Below the pieces are notes generated by a model. It saw only the letters and a program-made list of their open reading frames with translations. It had not been told where the DNA came from and ran no database searches. Source: Hyphomicrobium sp. (GTDB taxonomy: Bacteria; Pseudomonadota; Alphaproteobacteria; Rhizobiales; Hyphomicrobiaceae). From it: a stretch of DNA of 15,305 nt. Below are positions 6,858 to 13,585 of the stretch, piece by piece (position 1 is the stretch's first letter; each line of letters starts with the position of its first letter). The stretch spans positions 1 to 15,305 of the forward strand of contig JAICLG010000037.1 of assembly GCA_025927515.1 (NCBI GenBank), written 5' to 3'. A program made the position numbers and the translations under genes.

Positions 6858-7856
6858 CTAAAGACTGAGCTGATAGCTGTGCGGAAGCCAGCGGTAACTT
6901 CCTGGTGTTCGTCTCTCGACAAAGCCGAGGGACGGGAACGGCATGTGATAGCCAATGACCGCAAGCCGGTCCGTCGCCGCCATATCGAAAATGCGACGGC
7001 GGGTTTTTGCGCCCTGCTGCCTGTCGGCATCGAAAACGCACTCCCAGTCCGGCCGTGCGAGCGATGCCACCTGATGGTGTGCGCAATCTCCCCACCACAG
7101 CAGGGATTTACCCTCGCTTTCGATGACGAAGACGAGGTGGCCGGGCGTGTGTCCGGGGGCTTCTATGGCATGGATGCCGGAGACGACGTCGTCTCCGGAC
7201 TTGATGAAACTGAACTTGCCTTCAACCGGTTTCGAATTCGTTCTGTAGACCTTCGCAAATTTTTCGAGATCATCGCTTAGTTTTCCTTTGGGCATCCAGA
7301 AATCGTGCTCGCGCTGGGCAATCACATAGCGCGCGTTGGGGAAGAGCGGTTTTCCGTCCTCGATAATGCCGCCGATATGATCGGGGTGTCCGTGGCTCAG
7401 CAAAACGATGTCGATATCCGCCGGATCGAAACCCGCCGGCTTAAGCTGTGCCGCGAGCCAGCCGCCAGCGGGGCGTGGCACGAATCCATTTGATCCGTTT
7501 CCCGCGTCGATCAGGATAAGCTCTCGCCCGGTGTTGACGACGGTTGGCGAGAACCCGGGCTGATAGGTTTGCTCGGGCAAAAGATTATCGCGCATCAACG
7601 TGCGGACCTCCGATTCCGGTGCATTTCCACCGATGAGCGGAAATGGACCGTCAATGAACGCGTCGGAATCCGAGATCGTTGTGATTTCGAAGCCGCCAAG
7701 TTTGAAGCGGTAGAATTTGGGCTGCCATGCGCCAAGCATTGCGGCCGCGGCTTTGGCGCTCGTGCTCGATCTTATCGCAAGCGCAGGCAGGGCCGCGAGG
7801 CAGAGGCTCGTTGCCAACAGCTTCCGGCGATCGCAATCGAAAGAAGGGACTTTCAT
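6858..7856 (-). CDS. Tat-exported metallo-beta-lactamase-fold hydrolase
   Basis: From ATG 7856 the product is 332 residues. DRRKLLATSLCLAALPALA (9-27) is a twin-arginine-type signal, so export to the periplasm in folded form is likely. The metal site is complete: HGHPDH (155-160), His236 in EAPGHTPGH, Asp257 in WWGDCAHH and His304 in IGYHMPFPS. A strand pair typical of the lactonase-like subgroup opens the domain (FYRFKLGGFEITTISD, 48-63), then LILIDAGNGSNGF. Members of this subgroup include N-acyl-homoserine lactonases and other ester or lactone hydrolases; the substrate here is unknown. The open frame continues to 8000, but those 48 residues lack conservation and would bury the signal peptide. 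The gene diverges from an AraC regulator with only 83 nt between the starts, which suggests control by it. Confidence 0.92.
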   Translation of the reverse strand: MKVPSFDCDRRKLLATSLCLAALPALAIRSSTSAKAAAAMLGAWQPKFYRFKLGGFEITTISDSDAFIDGPFPLIGGNAPESEVRTLMRDNLLPEQTYQPGFSPTVVNTGRELILIDAGNGSNGFVPRPAGGWLAAQLKPAGFDPADIDIVLLSHGHPDHIGGIIEDGKPLFPNARYVIAQREHDFWMPKGKLSDDLEKFAKVYRTNSKPVEGKFSFIKSGDDVVSGIHAIEAPGHTPGHLVFVIESEGKSLLWWGDCAHHQVASLARPDWECVFDADRQQGAKTRRRIFDMAATDRLAVIGYHMPFPSLGFVERRTPGSYRWLPHSYQLSL

Positions 7857-7939
7857 CGGCTCACGCGTTCCTCGTGTTGCGTCAAAAATGTTGCGCCGGA
7901 CTTTTGCGCGTCCTACGCAAGTGGTTTCCAAGGTACGAC
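7857..7939. promoter_or_regulatory. Divergent promoter region with repeated TGTTGCG elements
   Basis: Between the hydrolase and the AraC-type regulator. TGTTGCG occurs at 7875-7881 and 7889-7895, and the related TTTTGCG at 7902-7908, so three similarly oriented elements lie 13-14 bp apart. Tandem half-sites fit an AraC-family operator. AAGG at 7930-7933 precedes GTG 7940 as ribosome site. Confidence 0.45.
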
Positions 7940-8758
7940 GTGAACGGAGAACTTGGCTTGTATGAACCTGCTGCCTTTCGGGCCGATATCCTGCAGCCAT
8001 TGTGGCATGTTGCGGATAGCCGAATGCTGTTTGCAGGCTGCCTTGGACGAAACGCGCCTCACAGCCACAGCACGTCCGTGCTGCTCGCCGGTCTCTACGA
8101 TGATTTCGCGCTCAGGGTCGGGACCACGGAGTGGGTGAGGTGCCGAACCGCCGTCATTCGCGCAGGCACCTCCTACGAGTTCGATGCCAGTGGGCGGCCG
8201 TTGGCCGTTGTTTATGTCGAACCGAACGCGGCATCCGTTGACGGTCTTGCGCGCTTGATCGGCGAGGCGTGGGAAATTCCGGGCGCGGTCGTCGGGCGAC
8301 GAGGTGAAATCTCGCTTATTCGCGCTCTTTATGAAGATCCCAAAAGTCCGGCTTGGGTCGCCGCTGCCATCGAAGATCTCGTGTGCTTCATGAATGGCGG
8401 CGCTCGGCGAAAGGTCGATGAGCGGATTGCCCATACAATCGATTTGCTCGCCGCCGATGAGGCGGGTGTGGACGAGGCTTGGACGGGGCGTCATCCTCCC
8501 GTCGCGATAGCGGCGCGGCGTGCCGGTCTTTCGACGTCGCGCTTTCAGCACGTTTTCAAAGGCGAGATCGGCGTCTCTTATCGGCGCTACTTGGGCTGGC
8601 GCAGAATGCGAATGGCCGTTCGTGACGTCGTCGCGGGAAGCAATCTGACGATGGCAGCGCATGGGGCGGGATATTGCGACCAGGCGCACTTCGCGCATGC
8701 CTTTCGCCGGATATTCGGGGCGCCCGCGTCCCGAAGTCTTGCACGCGCACGGCGTTGA
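7940..8758 (+). CDS. AraC-family transcriptional regulator
   Basis: 272-residue regulator. The N-terminal part (about 1-160) contains a cupin-like effector segment: LWHVADSRMLFAG, NAPHSHSTSVLLAGLYDDFALRV, RCRTAVIRAGTSYEF and PLAVVYVEPN. The C-terminal 90 residues form the double helix-turn-helix: the first in VAIAARRAGLSTSRFQHVFK (188-207), the linker GVSYRRYLGWRRMRMA, and the second in LTMAAHGAGYCDQAHFAHAF (236-255) ending RRIFGAPAS. Start: GTG 7940 with AAGG 6 nt upstream; the frame is open from 7727 but that part overlaps the hydrolase gene on the other strand. Because the cupin part starts close to residue 20, later starts would cut it. Divergent placement next to the metallo-hydrolase suggests that it controls that gene and perhaps itself; the inducer is unknown. 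Confidence 0.9.
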   Translation: MNGELGLYEPAAFRADILQPLWHVADSRMLFAGCLGRNAPHSHSTSVLLAGLYDDFALRVGTTEWVRCRTAVIRAGTSYEFDASGRPLAVVYVEPNAASVDGLARLIGEAWEIPGAVVGRRGEISLIRALYEDPKSPAWVAAAIEDLVCFMNGGARRKVDERIAHTIDLLAADEAGVDEAWTGRHPPVAIAARRAGLSTSRFQHVFKGEIGVSYRRYLGWRRMRMAVRDVVAGSNLTMAAHGAGYCDQAHFAHAFRRIFGAPASRSLARARR

Positions 8759-9083
8759 GCGGCGGTGTCCGCGGACCGACGGAGTCTTGCGGGCACAACT
8801 TATCTTTTGCGGTGCCGAGTGCCGGCCGAGTATCCCCGTACATTGCGCGCAACGACAGTGATTGGCTCGATACGAGTCGATTCAGGGGTCTCGGCGCCGT
8901 CGCGGTAACCATATGGCAACGCCCTGGCGTCAAGGTTACCGCTGGCAGCCTTTTCGGCCTGGACCGGGCAGGACAACCAATCGCGCGCGTGAGGTGCGCG
9001 TGGCTGGTGAAAGTCCGGGACAGTTTGAAGGGCGCTCGAACGCACGAATTTCCGTGCTGCGTCAAAGAAGTACGTTCGCTGAG
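8759..9083 (+). promoter_or_regulatory. Region between araC-type gene and ftsK, with nested inverted repeats
   Basis: 325 nt before my ftsK start. It holds GGTAACC at 8904-8910 and its reverse complement GGTTACC at 8934-8940, enclosing ACGCC/GGCGT, so the whole could fold as a branched or two-step hairpin in an ftsK leader. No clear -35/-10 was found. Part of this stretch is open in the ftsK frame (back to TTG 8862) and may be translated; see the ftsK entry. The protein it would encode (Arg/Pro/Trp/Gly-rich) is not family-like. Confidence 0.35.
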
Positions 9084-11777
9084 ATGTCGCTCGATACGAG
9101 AGGGATCGATCCTCAGCGGCTGCTACCGCAGTCGTTGGAGGACCGGCTTCTAGGCTGGCTAGCCCGCTTCGGCGGGGTTTTACTGCTTGCCGCGACGGTG
9201 GCCGTCTGGGCGAGCCTGGTTTCTTGGTCGGTGCTCGATCCGAGCCTGACGCATACGACGACGATGCAGCCTCGCAATTTCGGCGGCGCGGCGGGGGCGG
9301 TCGTTTCCGATCTGCTGTTTCAGACGCTTGGTTTCGCGGCCGTGTTCGCGCTCATTGTGCCGCTCGTCTGGAGCCTGGAGCTGATCCGTTCCGAGCGCGT
9401 CGAGGGCTGGCGCTCGAAGATCCTGTTTTATCCCATTGCCGTTTTGGCTGTCGCCGGTGCGCTGTCGTCACTTCCGCTCTTTGCAGGCTGGCCGCTGCGG
9501 CACGGATATGGCGGCCTGCTCGGCGACGCAACGCTGAATTTGGTGGCCAGAGTTTTCAGCTTCATCAACGAAGGCCGGGCACCGGTCGCGGCCGGATTGG
9601 TGCTTGCGGCTGCGGCTTATCAGATCACTGGCAAGGCGATCGGGTTCGAAGCCGAAGCCATGACGAAGAGCCTATTGCGTTTGCTCCGAGCGACTGTGCG
9701 CTATCTGGTAACAAGATCGCGCGCTGAAACGGAAATGGCGCCGGCGCTTGCAAATCTTCGCGCCCCCGGTTTTTGGGCGCGTGTTCGCGGCCGGAGCGGC
9801 AGCGCTGTGCCTTATACGCCGCTCGAAGCGTTTGCTGCGCAGGCGGCCCCACAGCGTTTGATCCACGCGCCCGATGCACGCGGACGGTTCGAACCTGAGC
9901 TTCCAGGCGATCTCAAGTTCCATCGCGAGCGGACGTTCGCGGCGCATTCCCGCGCCATGCCTGCTTCGCTTCGCGGTTCGGAACGGGCGACCGATTTGGA
10001 ACTCGGTATCGAAGATATTCACGCCGACGACGCTCTCGATGCGTCTTACGATTTTGACGACAATATCGAAGATTCGAGCCGCGCGATGGCTGCGCGCTTC
10101 GCGCCAGCGTCGAGCAAGATTGCCATCCCGCCCGCGCCGCCGCGGCGAGCCGCCGAAATCGCTGCACCGCCGCCGCTGCCGGAACCGGTTCGCGTCGCCC
10201 CTGTTGCCGCTCCTGCCGCGAAGGTGGCAAACGGTCTCCTTGGCGGTCTACGAAAGAGCGTTGCGCCGCAGTGGAAGCGGCCGTCCCTCAACGTGTTCAA
10301 GCGAGCCCCGTCAGCCAAACCCAATCCGGAGCTTTCGCAGACGGTCATGCGCGGCAATGCGCGATTGCTCGAGGATGTGCTTGCGGATTTCGGCGTCAAA
10401 GGCGAGGTCAAGGACATTCGTCCTGGCCCTGTCGTGACGCTTTATGAGTTCGAGCCTTCTCGAGGAACCAAGTCGTCGCGGATTATCGGGCTCGCGGAAG
10501 ATATCGCGCGCTCGATGAGTCTTTCGTCCGTGCGCGCCGCCGTTGTGCCAGGGCGGAACGCCATCGGGCTGGAATTGCCGAATACGCGGCGCGAAACAGT
10601 TCTGCTGCGGGAAATCCTCGAAGCCGAACACTTCAAGACGGACGCGCTGACCCTGCCGCTTGGCCTCGGCAAGTCGATTGGTGGTGAGCCGGTGGTCGCC
10701 GATCTTGCGCGCATGCCGCATCTCCTCGTTGCGGGAACGACGGGTTCCGGCAAATCGGTCGGCATCAACGCGATGGTGTTGTCGCTGCTCTATCGGCATT
10801 CGCCCGATGAGTGCCGCATGCTGATGATCGATCCGAAGATGCTCGAGCTATCGGTTTACAACGGCATTCCGCATCTTTTGACGCCCGTCATCACCGATCC
10901 GCATAAAGCGGTCGCGGCGTTGAACTGGGCCGTCCGGGAAATGGAAGAGCGCTACAAGAGCATGTCGGCGCTGTCGGTTCGCAACATCGATGTCTTCAAC
11001 AATCGTGTCCGCAACGCGAAGAAGCGCGGCGAAACGCTCTCGCGCACGGTGCAGACGGGCTTCGATAAATCGGGTCAGGCCCGGTTCGAAACGCAGACGA
11101 TGGAGCTCGAGCCCTATCATCGCATCGTTCTGATCGTCGATGAGTTCGCGGACCTGATGATGGTTGCAGGGCGCGAGGTCGAGGCTTCCGTGCAGCGTCT
11201 TGCGCAGATGGCGCGTGCCGCCGGCATCCATTTGATCATGGCGACGCAGCGTCCGTCCGTCGATGTCATCACCGGGACAATCAAGGCCAATTTCCCGACG
11301 CGTATTTCGTTCAAGGTGACGTCCAAGATCGACAGCCGCACGATCCTCAACGAGCAGGGTGCCGAACAGCTGCTCGGCCAGGGCGACATGCTTTATTCGA
11401 CTGGCGCGGGTCAGTTCGTGCGCGTGCACGGCGCTTACGTTTCCGACGAAGAAGTCGTCGCGTTCGCCGATGCGCTGCGAGAGGAAGGCGAGCCAAACTA
11501 CGTCGAAGGCATTACAGATACGCCGCCGCAATCGGAGATTGCGCAGAGCGGGCCAGGGACGGGCGAAGAAGATCTTTATGATCGCGCCGTTGCTATCGTG
11601 ATGCGCGACGGCAAGGCGTCGACCAGTTATATCCAGCGACGGCTTTCGATCGGCTACAACAGGGCTGCAGATCTCATCGAACGCATGGAGCGCGAGGGTT
11701 TGATTTCTGCGGCCAATGGAGTCGGCAAACGCGAGATTCTCATGCCTCGCGGAAGCGGCGCCGATGCAGCGGCATAA
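9084..11777 (+). CDS. ftsK: DNA translocase FtsK
   Basis: Septal ATP-driven DNA pump that moves the chromosome termini during division and directs XerCD recombination at dif. From ATG 9084 it is 897 residues. Membrane helices lie at about 27-50, 71-100, 112-134 and 165-182. A Pro/Ala-rich linker (about 340-420 from this start) follows. The motor has Walker A AGTTGSGKSVGINAM near 550-565, Walker B VLIVDEFADLMMVAGREVE near 682-700, and RAAGIHLIMATQRPSVDVITG with RISFKVTSKIDSRTIL. The C-terminal gamma winged helix (about 828-890: STSYIQRRLSIGYNRAADLI ...) reads KOPS sites. Start is uncertain: GTG 9000 has GAGG 5 nt upstream and is the best ribosome site, ATG 8913 and TTG 8862 have none; 9084 is chosen because family members begin close to the first helix. 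Forms the common alphaproteobacterial pair with lolA. Confidence 0.96.
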   Translation: MSLDTRGIDPQRLLPQSLEDRLLGWLARFGGVLLLAATVAVWASLVSWSVLDPSLTHTTTMQPRNFGGAAGAVVSDLLFQTLGFAAVFALIVPLVWSLELIRSERVEGWRSKILFYPIAVLAVAGALSSLPLFAGWPLRHGYGGLLGDATLNLVARVFSFINEGRAPVAAGLVLAAAAYQITGKAIGFEAEAMTKSLLRLLRATVRYLVTRSRAETEMAPALANLRAPGFWARVRGRSGSAVPYTPLEAFAAQAAPQRLIHAPDARGRFEPELPGDLKFHRERTFAAHSRAMPASLRGSERATDLELGIEDIHADDALDASYDFDDNIEDSSRAMAARFAPASSKIAIPPAPPRRAAEIAAPPPLPEPVRVAPVAAPAAKVANGLLGGLRKSVAPQWKRPSLNVFKRAPSAKPNPELSQTVMRGNARLLEDVLADFGVKGEVKDIRPGPVVTLYEFEPSRGTKSSRIIGLAEDIARSMSLSSVRAAVVPGRNAIGLELPNTRRETVLLREILEAEHFKTDALTLPLGLGKSIGGEPVVADLARMPHLLVAGTTGSGKSVGINAMVLSLLYRHSPDECRMLMIDPKMLELSVYNGIPHLLTPVITDPHKAVAALNWAVREMEERYKSMSALSVRNIDVFNNRVRNAKKRGETLSRTVQTGFDKSGQARFETQTMELEPYHRIVLIVDEFADLMMVAGREVEASVQRLAQMARAAGIHLIMATQRPSVDVITGTIKANFPTRISFKVTSKIDSRTILNEQGAEQLLGQGDMLYSTGAGQFVRVHGAYVSDEEVVAFADALREEGEPNYVEGITDTPPQSEIAQSGPGTGEEDLYDRAVAIVMRDGKASTSYIQRRLSIGYNRAADLIERMEREGLISAANGVGKREILMPRGSGADAAA

Positions 11778-11781
11778 AGTT

Positions 11782-11812
11782 GAGCATAAGTCCTCCGGCG
11801 AAATGCTCGCCG
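11782..11812 (+). other. Two mutually exclusive hairpins after ftsK
   Basis: GAGCAT (11782-11787) pairs with ATGCTC (11803-11808) around a loop containing CCTCC; alternatively CGGCGA (11796-11801) pairs with TCGCCG (11807-11812). The arms overlap, so only one can form. It begins 4 nt after the ftsK stop. No U-tract follows, so readthrough into lolA is likely. Confidence 0.35.
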
Positions 11813-11909
11813 ACGCTTGCGATACACTGGTTGAAAGCATTACCCATGAGGGAATGCGATTCGCCTAGTTCTGGACGCATTCTTTGCCGAAACGAGTAAT
11901 CTGCGAGTG

Positions 11910-11931
11910 GAGCCCGCTGGGCCTCGGGCTC
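11910..11931 (+). other. Hairpin upstream of lolA start
   Basis: A 7-bp GC-rich stem (GAGCCCG / CGGGCTC) with an 8-nt loop ends 26 nt before ATG 11958, just ahead of the ribosome site GGGGAG. It could influence lolA translation or be an ftsK transcript end; no U-run follows. Confidence 0.35.
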
Positions 11932-11957
11932 ATGGGGGCTGCGCGATGGGGAGATAT

Positions 11958-12701
11958 ATGAGGGATTTCCTGCGTCTGTTGGCTGTTGTTGCGGCCATTA
12001 CAGTTGCATTTTGCGATGCGGCTTTGAGCCAGGACGCAGACGGGCCGATGGATACGATCGCCAGTCCGGTTGTCAGGAAAAGCAAACCCGCCGTTGCCGG
12101 TTGGACGGGCCAAGTCGAGCCGGCCAATACGGATGGCAGCATCGTCCTCGATGAGCAGCAGACAAAGATCGTGCAAAAAGTCAGCGACTATTTCGAGTCG
12201 CTGCAAGGTCTAAAGGGCACGTTCGTTCAGATCGATTCCAACAACAATCGCATGAAAGGCAAGTTCTTCGTCAAGCGACCTGGGCGCTTCCGCTTCGATT
12301 ACGCCTTGCCATCGCGGCAAATCATCGTTTCCGACGGCGTGAATCTCGCGATCCAGGATCTCGACCTGAATAACGAAGATCGCGTCTCGCTCGATCAGAC
12401 GCCTTTCCGATTGCTTCTGCGCAAGGACGTCAATCTTCTTCGCGATGCAAAAATTATGGATGTGCAGCAGGCCGACGATCTGATCGTGCTAGGCCTCGAA
12501 GACAAGGACCCGGACGCACCGGGAAAAATCAAGCTCTATTTGGCGACGAAGCCGACCATGGAATTGAAGGAGTGGGTGACCACCGACGCCCAAGGTTTGG
12601 ACACCCGAGTTCAGTTGACGCAGCTCCAAAAGAGCGATGATCTTGATGGAAATTTGTTTAAAATTCAGCCACTTGGACCAAAACGTTCGACGCCGAATTG
12701 A
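11958..12701 (+). CDS. lolA: Outer-membrane lipoprotein carrier protein LolA
   Basis: Periplasmic chaperone that takes lipoproteins from the LolCDE transporter to the outer membrane. The product is 247 residues from ATG 11958, which has GGGGAG 4-5 nt upstream; ATG 11946 in frame would add four residues. The signal peptide is MRDFLRLLAVVAAITVAFC... with cleavage near ALS-QD (residue 24). The LolA core begins near residue 63: VQKVSDYFESLQGLKGTFVQ (72-91), then GKFFVKRPGRFRFDYALP (101-118), QIIVSDGVNLAIQDLDLN (121-138), and the C-terminal strands KIKLYLATKPTMELKEWVTT and DTRVQLTQLQ. About 40 residues of linker between signal and core are longer than in E. coli LolA, as often in alphaproteobacteria. 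It follows ftsK on the same strand 180 nt away and may be co-transcribed with it. Confidence 0.93.
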   Translation: MRDFLRLLAVVAAITVAFCDAALSQDADGPMDTIASPVVRKSKPAVAGWTGQVEPANTDGSIVLDEQQTKIVQKVSDYFESLQGLKGTFVQIDSNNNRMKGKFFVKRPGRFRFDYALPSRQIIVSDGVNLAIQDLDLNNEDRVSLDQTPFRLLLRKDVNLLRDAKIMDVQQADDLIVLGLEDKDPDAPGKIKLYLATKPTMELKEWVTTDAQGLDTRVQLTQLQKSDDLDGNLFKIQPLGPKRSTPN

Positions 12702-12709
12702 GCATTTTT

Positions 12710-12800
12710 CCTGACGAATCAGGGTGTTGCGTATTTGCCCGAAGGCAATACGTAAGCTGTGGATATTTATTCCTAGCTCTTCACATTTTCGTGAAGGGCT
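12710..12800 (+). other. Three stem-loops downstream of lolA
   Basis: In the first part of a 317-nt stretch without a protein gene: CCTGA-CGAA-TCAGG (12710-12723); CGTATTTGCC-CGAA-GGCAATACG (12730-12752, one bulged base); and AGCTCTTCAC-ATTTTC-GTGAAGGGCT (12775-12800, one G-U pair). The first two share the loop CGAA. None has a U-tract, so they look like a structured lolA 3' untranslated region rather than a single intrinsic terminator. Confidence 0.45.
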
Positions 12801-12813
12801 CTCGCGGCCCCTA

Positions 12814-12850
12814 TTGAATTCCCATGCTTTGCGCTTAACTCAAAGCCATG
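12814..12850 (+). promoter_or_regulatory. Promoter-like site with overlapping dyad before the small RNA candidate
   Basis: TTGAAT at 12814-12819 and TAACTC or TTAACT at 12835-12841 are spaced 15-16 bp, placing a start near 12847-12851, where the first RNA stem begins. A 9-bp dyad with one bulge, CATGCTTTG (12823-12831) and CAAAGCCATG (12841-12850), flanks the -10 candidate and could be an operator. TTGAA also fits the -35 core of RpoH-type promoters. Weak -10. Confidence 0.35.
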
Positions 12851-12989
12851 CAGGTGGCGTCACCCTGTATTCGGTAGTGCCCCCCGTCTAGCCGAAGACG
12901 CCGCCTCTGGTATCGGTTTCCCTCCCGATACCGAGCGCGATAAGCGCATAGCGCCCAGTCCCTCCCCCCGGGACTGGGCGCACTCTTTT
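12850..12989 (+). ncRNA. Candidate trans-acting small RNA with C-rich (anti-Shine-Dalgarno-like) loops
   Basis: No ORF is present, but the plus strand folds into consecutive stem-loops. (1) AGGTGGCGTC (12852-12861) pairs with GACGCCGCCT (12897-12906, one G-U) and carries an inner stem TTCGG-TAG / CTA-G-CCGAA with loop TGCCCCCCGT. (2) GGTATCGG (12909-12916) pairs with CCGATACC (12925-12932), loop TTTCCCTC running into CC. (3) A short GCGC hairpin at 12935-12947. (4) A 12-bp stem with loop TCCCCCC, then CTCTTTTCC. Repeated pyrimidine loops able to pair with ribosome binding sites are the hallmark of the alphaproteobacterial cuckoo/CcsR/alpha-r14 RNAs; membership is inferred, since the exact CCUCCUCCC motif is not present. 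Alternatively this is the structured 3' end of the lolA mRNA, from which a small RNA could be processed. It converges on the minus-strand gene at 13019. Confidence 0.5.
12951..12989 (+). terminator. Strong intrinsic terminator (small RNA candidate and/or lolA)
   Basis: A perfect 12-bp GC-rich stem, GCGCCCAGTCCC / GGGACTGGGCGC, 7-nt loop, followed by ACTCTTTTCC. The U-rich tail is only on the plus strand; on the minus strand it is followed by TATGCGC. It is the first convincing plus-strand intrinsic terminator after lolA. Confidence 0.7.
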
Positions 12990-12992
12990 CCA

Positions 12993-13018
12993 GCCTCAAA
13001 TTTCCGGCCTCAAATTTC
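12993..13018. repeat. Short tandem direct repeat
   Basis: GCCTCAAATTTC occurs at 12993-13004 and 13007-13018, a 14-bp period, between the small RNA terminator and the stop codon of the minus-strand gene. Probably a small local duplication; no function seen. Confidence 0.6.
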
Positions 13019-13540
13019 TCAAAGGGCCGCGTGCGCACGCACCGGCTTTTCAAGCGTAAGTTGTTCTCCCGACGTCGCCAGCTCCGCCGAGTTCAAGAGC
13101 AAGCTATCGACGGTCAGCAGATCCTGGGCCATCGCGTGCAGCCGTTTCAGGATGTGAGAGGAAAAGTGCGACGCGAGATCCACGTCGCTCTGCATAAGCT
13201 CTTGCATCTTTTCGCGCGACAGGCGGAGTCCTTTTACTTGGCCTTTTGCAACGATCGTTGCGGGATGAACGAGTTCAACGAGCATTGCGAGCTCGGCTAT
13301 GAGCGACCCTTCGGGAAGCAATTCTTCGGTAGTCGCATCGCCTGACTTTGTTTGCCGCGCGCATGGTCCGGATACGATCAGTATTGCGGCATCGCTATGC
13401 TGGTCTTCGGCGACGATGACGTCGCCTGGATGATAGATGATGCGCTCGGCGCTGCGCGCAATTTCACCGAGTTGCTTCGCTTTCAAATCTCGAAAGAGCG
13501 GTAGCGACAGAAACGGTATGACGAGGGCTTCGGCGGCCAT
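13019..13540 (-). CDS. Cyclic-nucleotide-binding-fold protein without DNA-binding domain
   Basis: 173 residues. The beta-roll is recognisable: LPLFRDLKAKQLGEIARSAE (13-32), HPGDVIVAEDQHSDAAILIVSG (37-58), EELLPEGSLIAELAMLVEL (72-90) and VHPATIVAKGQVKGLRLSRE. After the roll only the helical segment (about 110-155) follows; a winged helix as in Crp/Fnr regulators is absent, so it cannot be a classical DNA-binding factor. In the phosphate cassette the Glu is kept (Glu83) but the usual arginine before Ala-Thr is replaced (VHPAT), so canonical cAMP binding is doubtful. There is no signal peptide. It lies downstream of the cenR-like gene on the same strand, 168 nt from its stop, so it could share its transcript or signalling role. 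The ribosome site before ATG 13540 is weak. Confidence 0.85.
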   Translation of the reverse strand: MAAEALVIPFLSLPLFRDLKAKQLGEIARSAERIIYHPGDVIVAEDQHSDAAILIVSGPCARQTKSGDATTEELLPEGSLIAELAMLVELVHPATIVAKGQVKGLRLSREKMQELMQSDVDLASHFSSHILKRLHAMAQDLLTVDSLLLNSAELATSGEQLTLEKPVRAHAAL

Positions 13541-13585
13541 CTATCCATTCGCAGAAAAAGGAGATCATTGAAACGCAAGCGTACG

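Noticed and set aside
6038..7030. Minus-strand open frame across the secreted-protein gene
   Set aside because: It covers regulatory repeats and a signal-peptide-bearing plus-strand gene; composition is that of an antisense shadow.
7857..8000. Longer start for the metallo-hydrolase
   Set aside because: It would place 48 residues ahead of a clear Tat-type signal and overlap the divergent regulator.
10848..11840. Long open frame on the strand opposite ftsK
   Set aside because: It lies wholly against conserved ftsK motor codons, has no family features and reflects GC-rich codon bias.
12850..12989. SRP RNA, 6S RNA, tmRNA or a tRNA in the structured gap
   Set aside because: None of the conserved signatures (GGAAG-type SRP tetraloop, large open bubble of 6S, tRNA T-loop GTTCGAxxC, tag ORF) is present.
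12993..13018. Tandem repeat as part of a CRISPR or iteron array
   Set aside because: Only two copies with a 14-bp period and no spacers; no cas or replication gene nearby.
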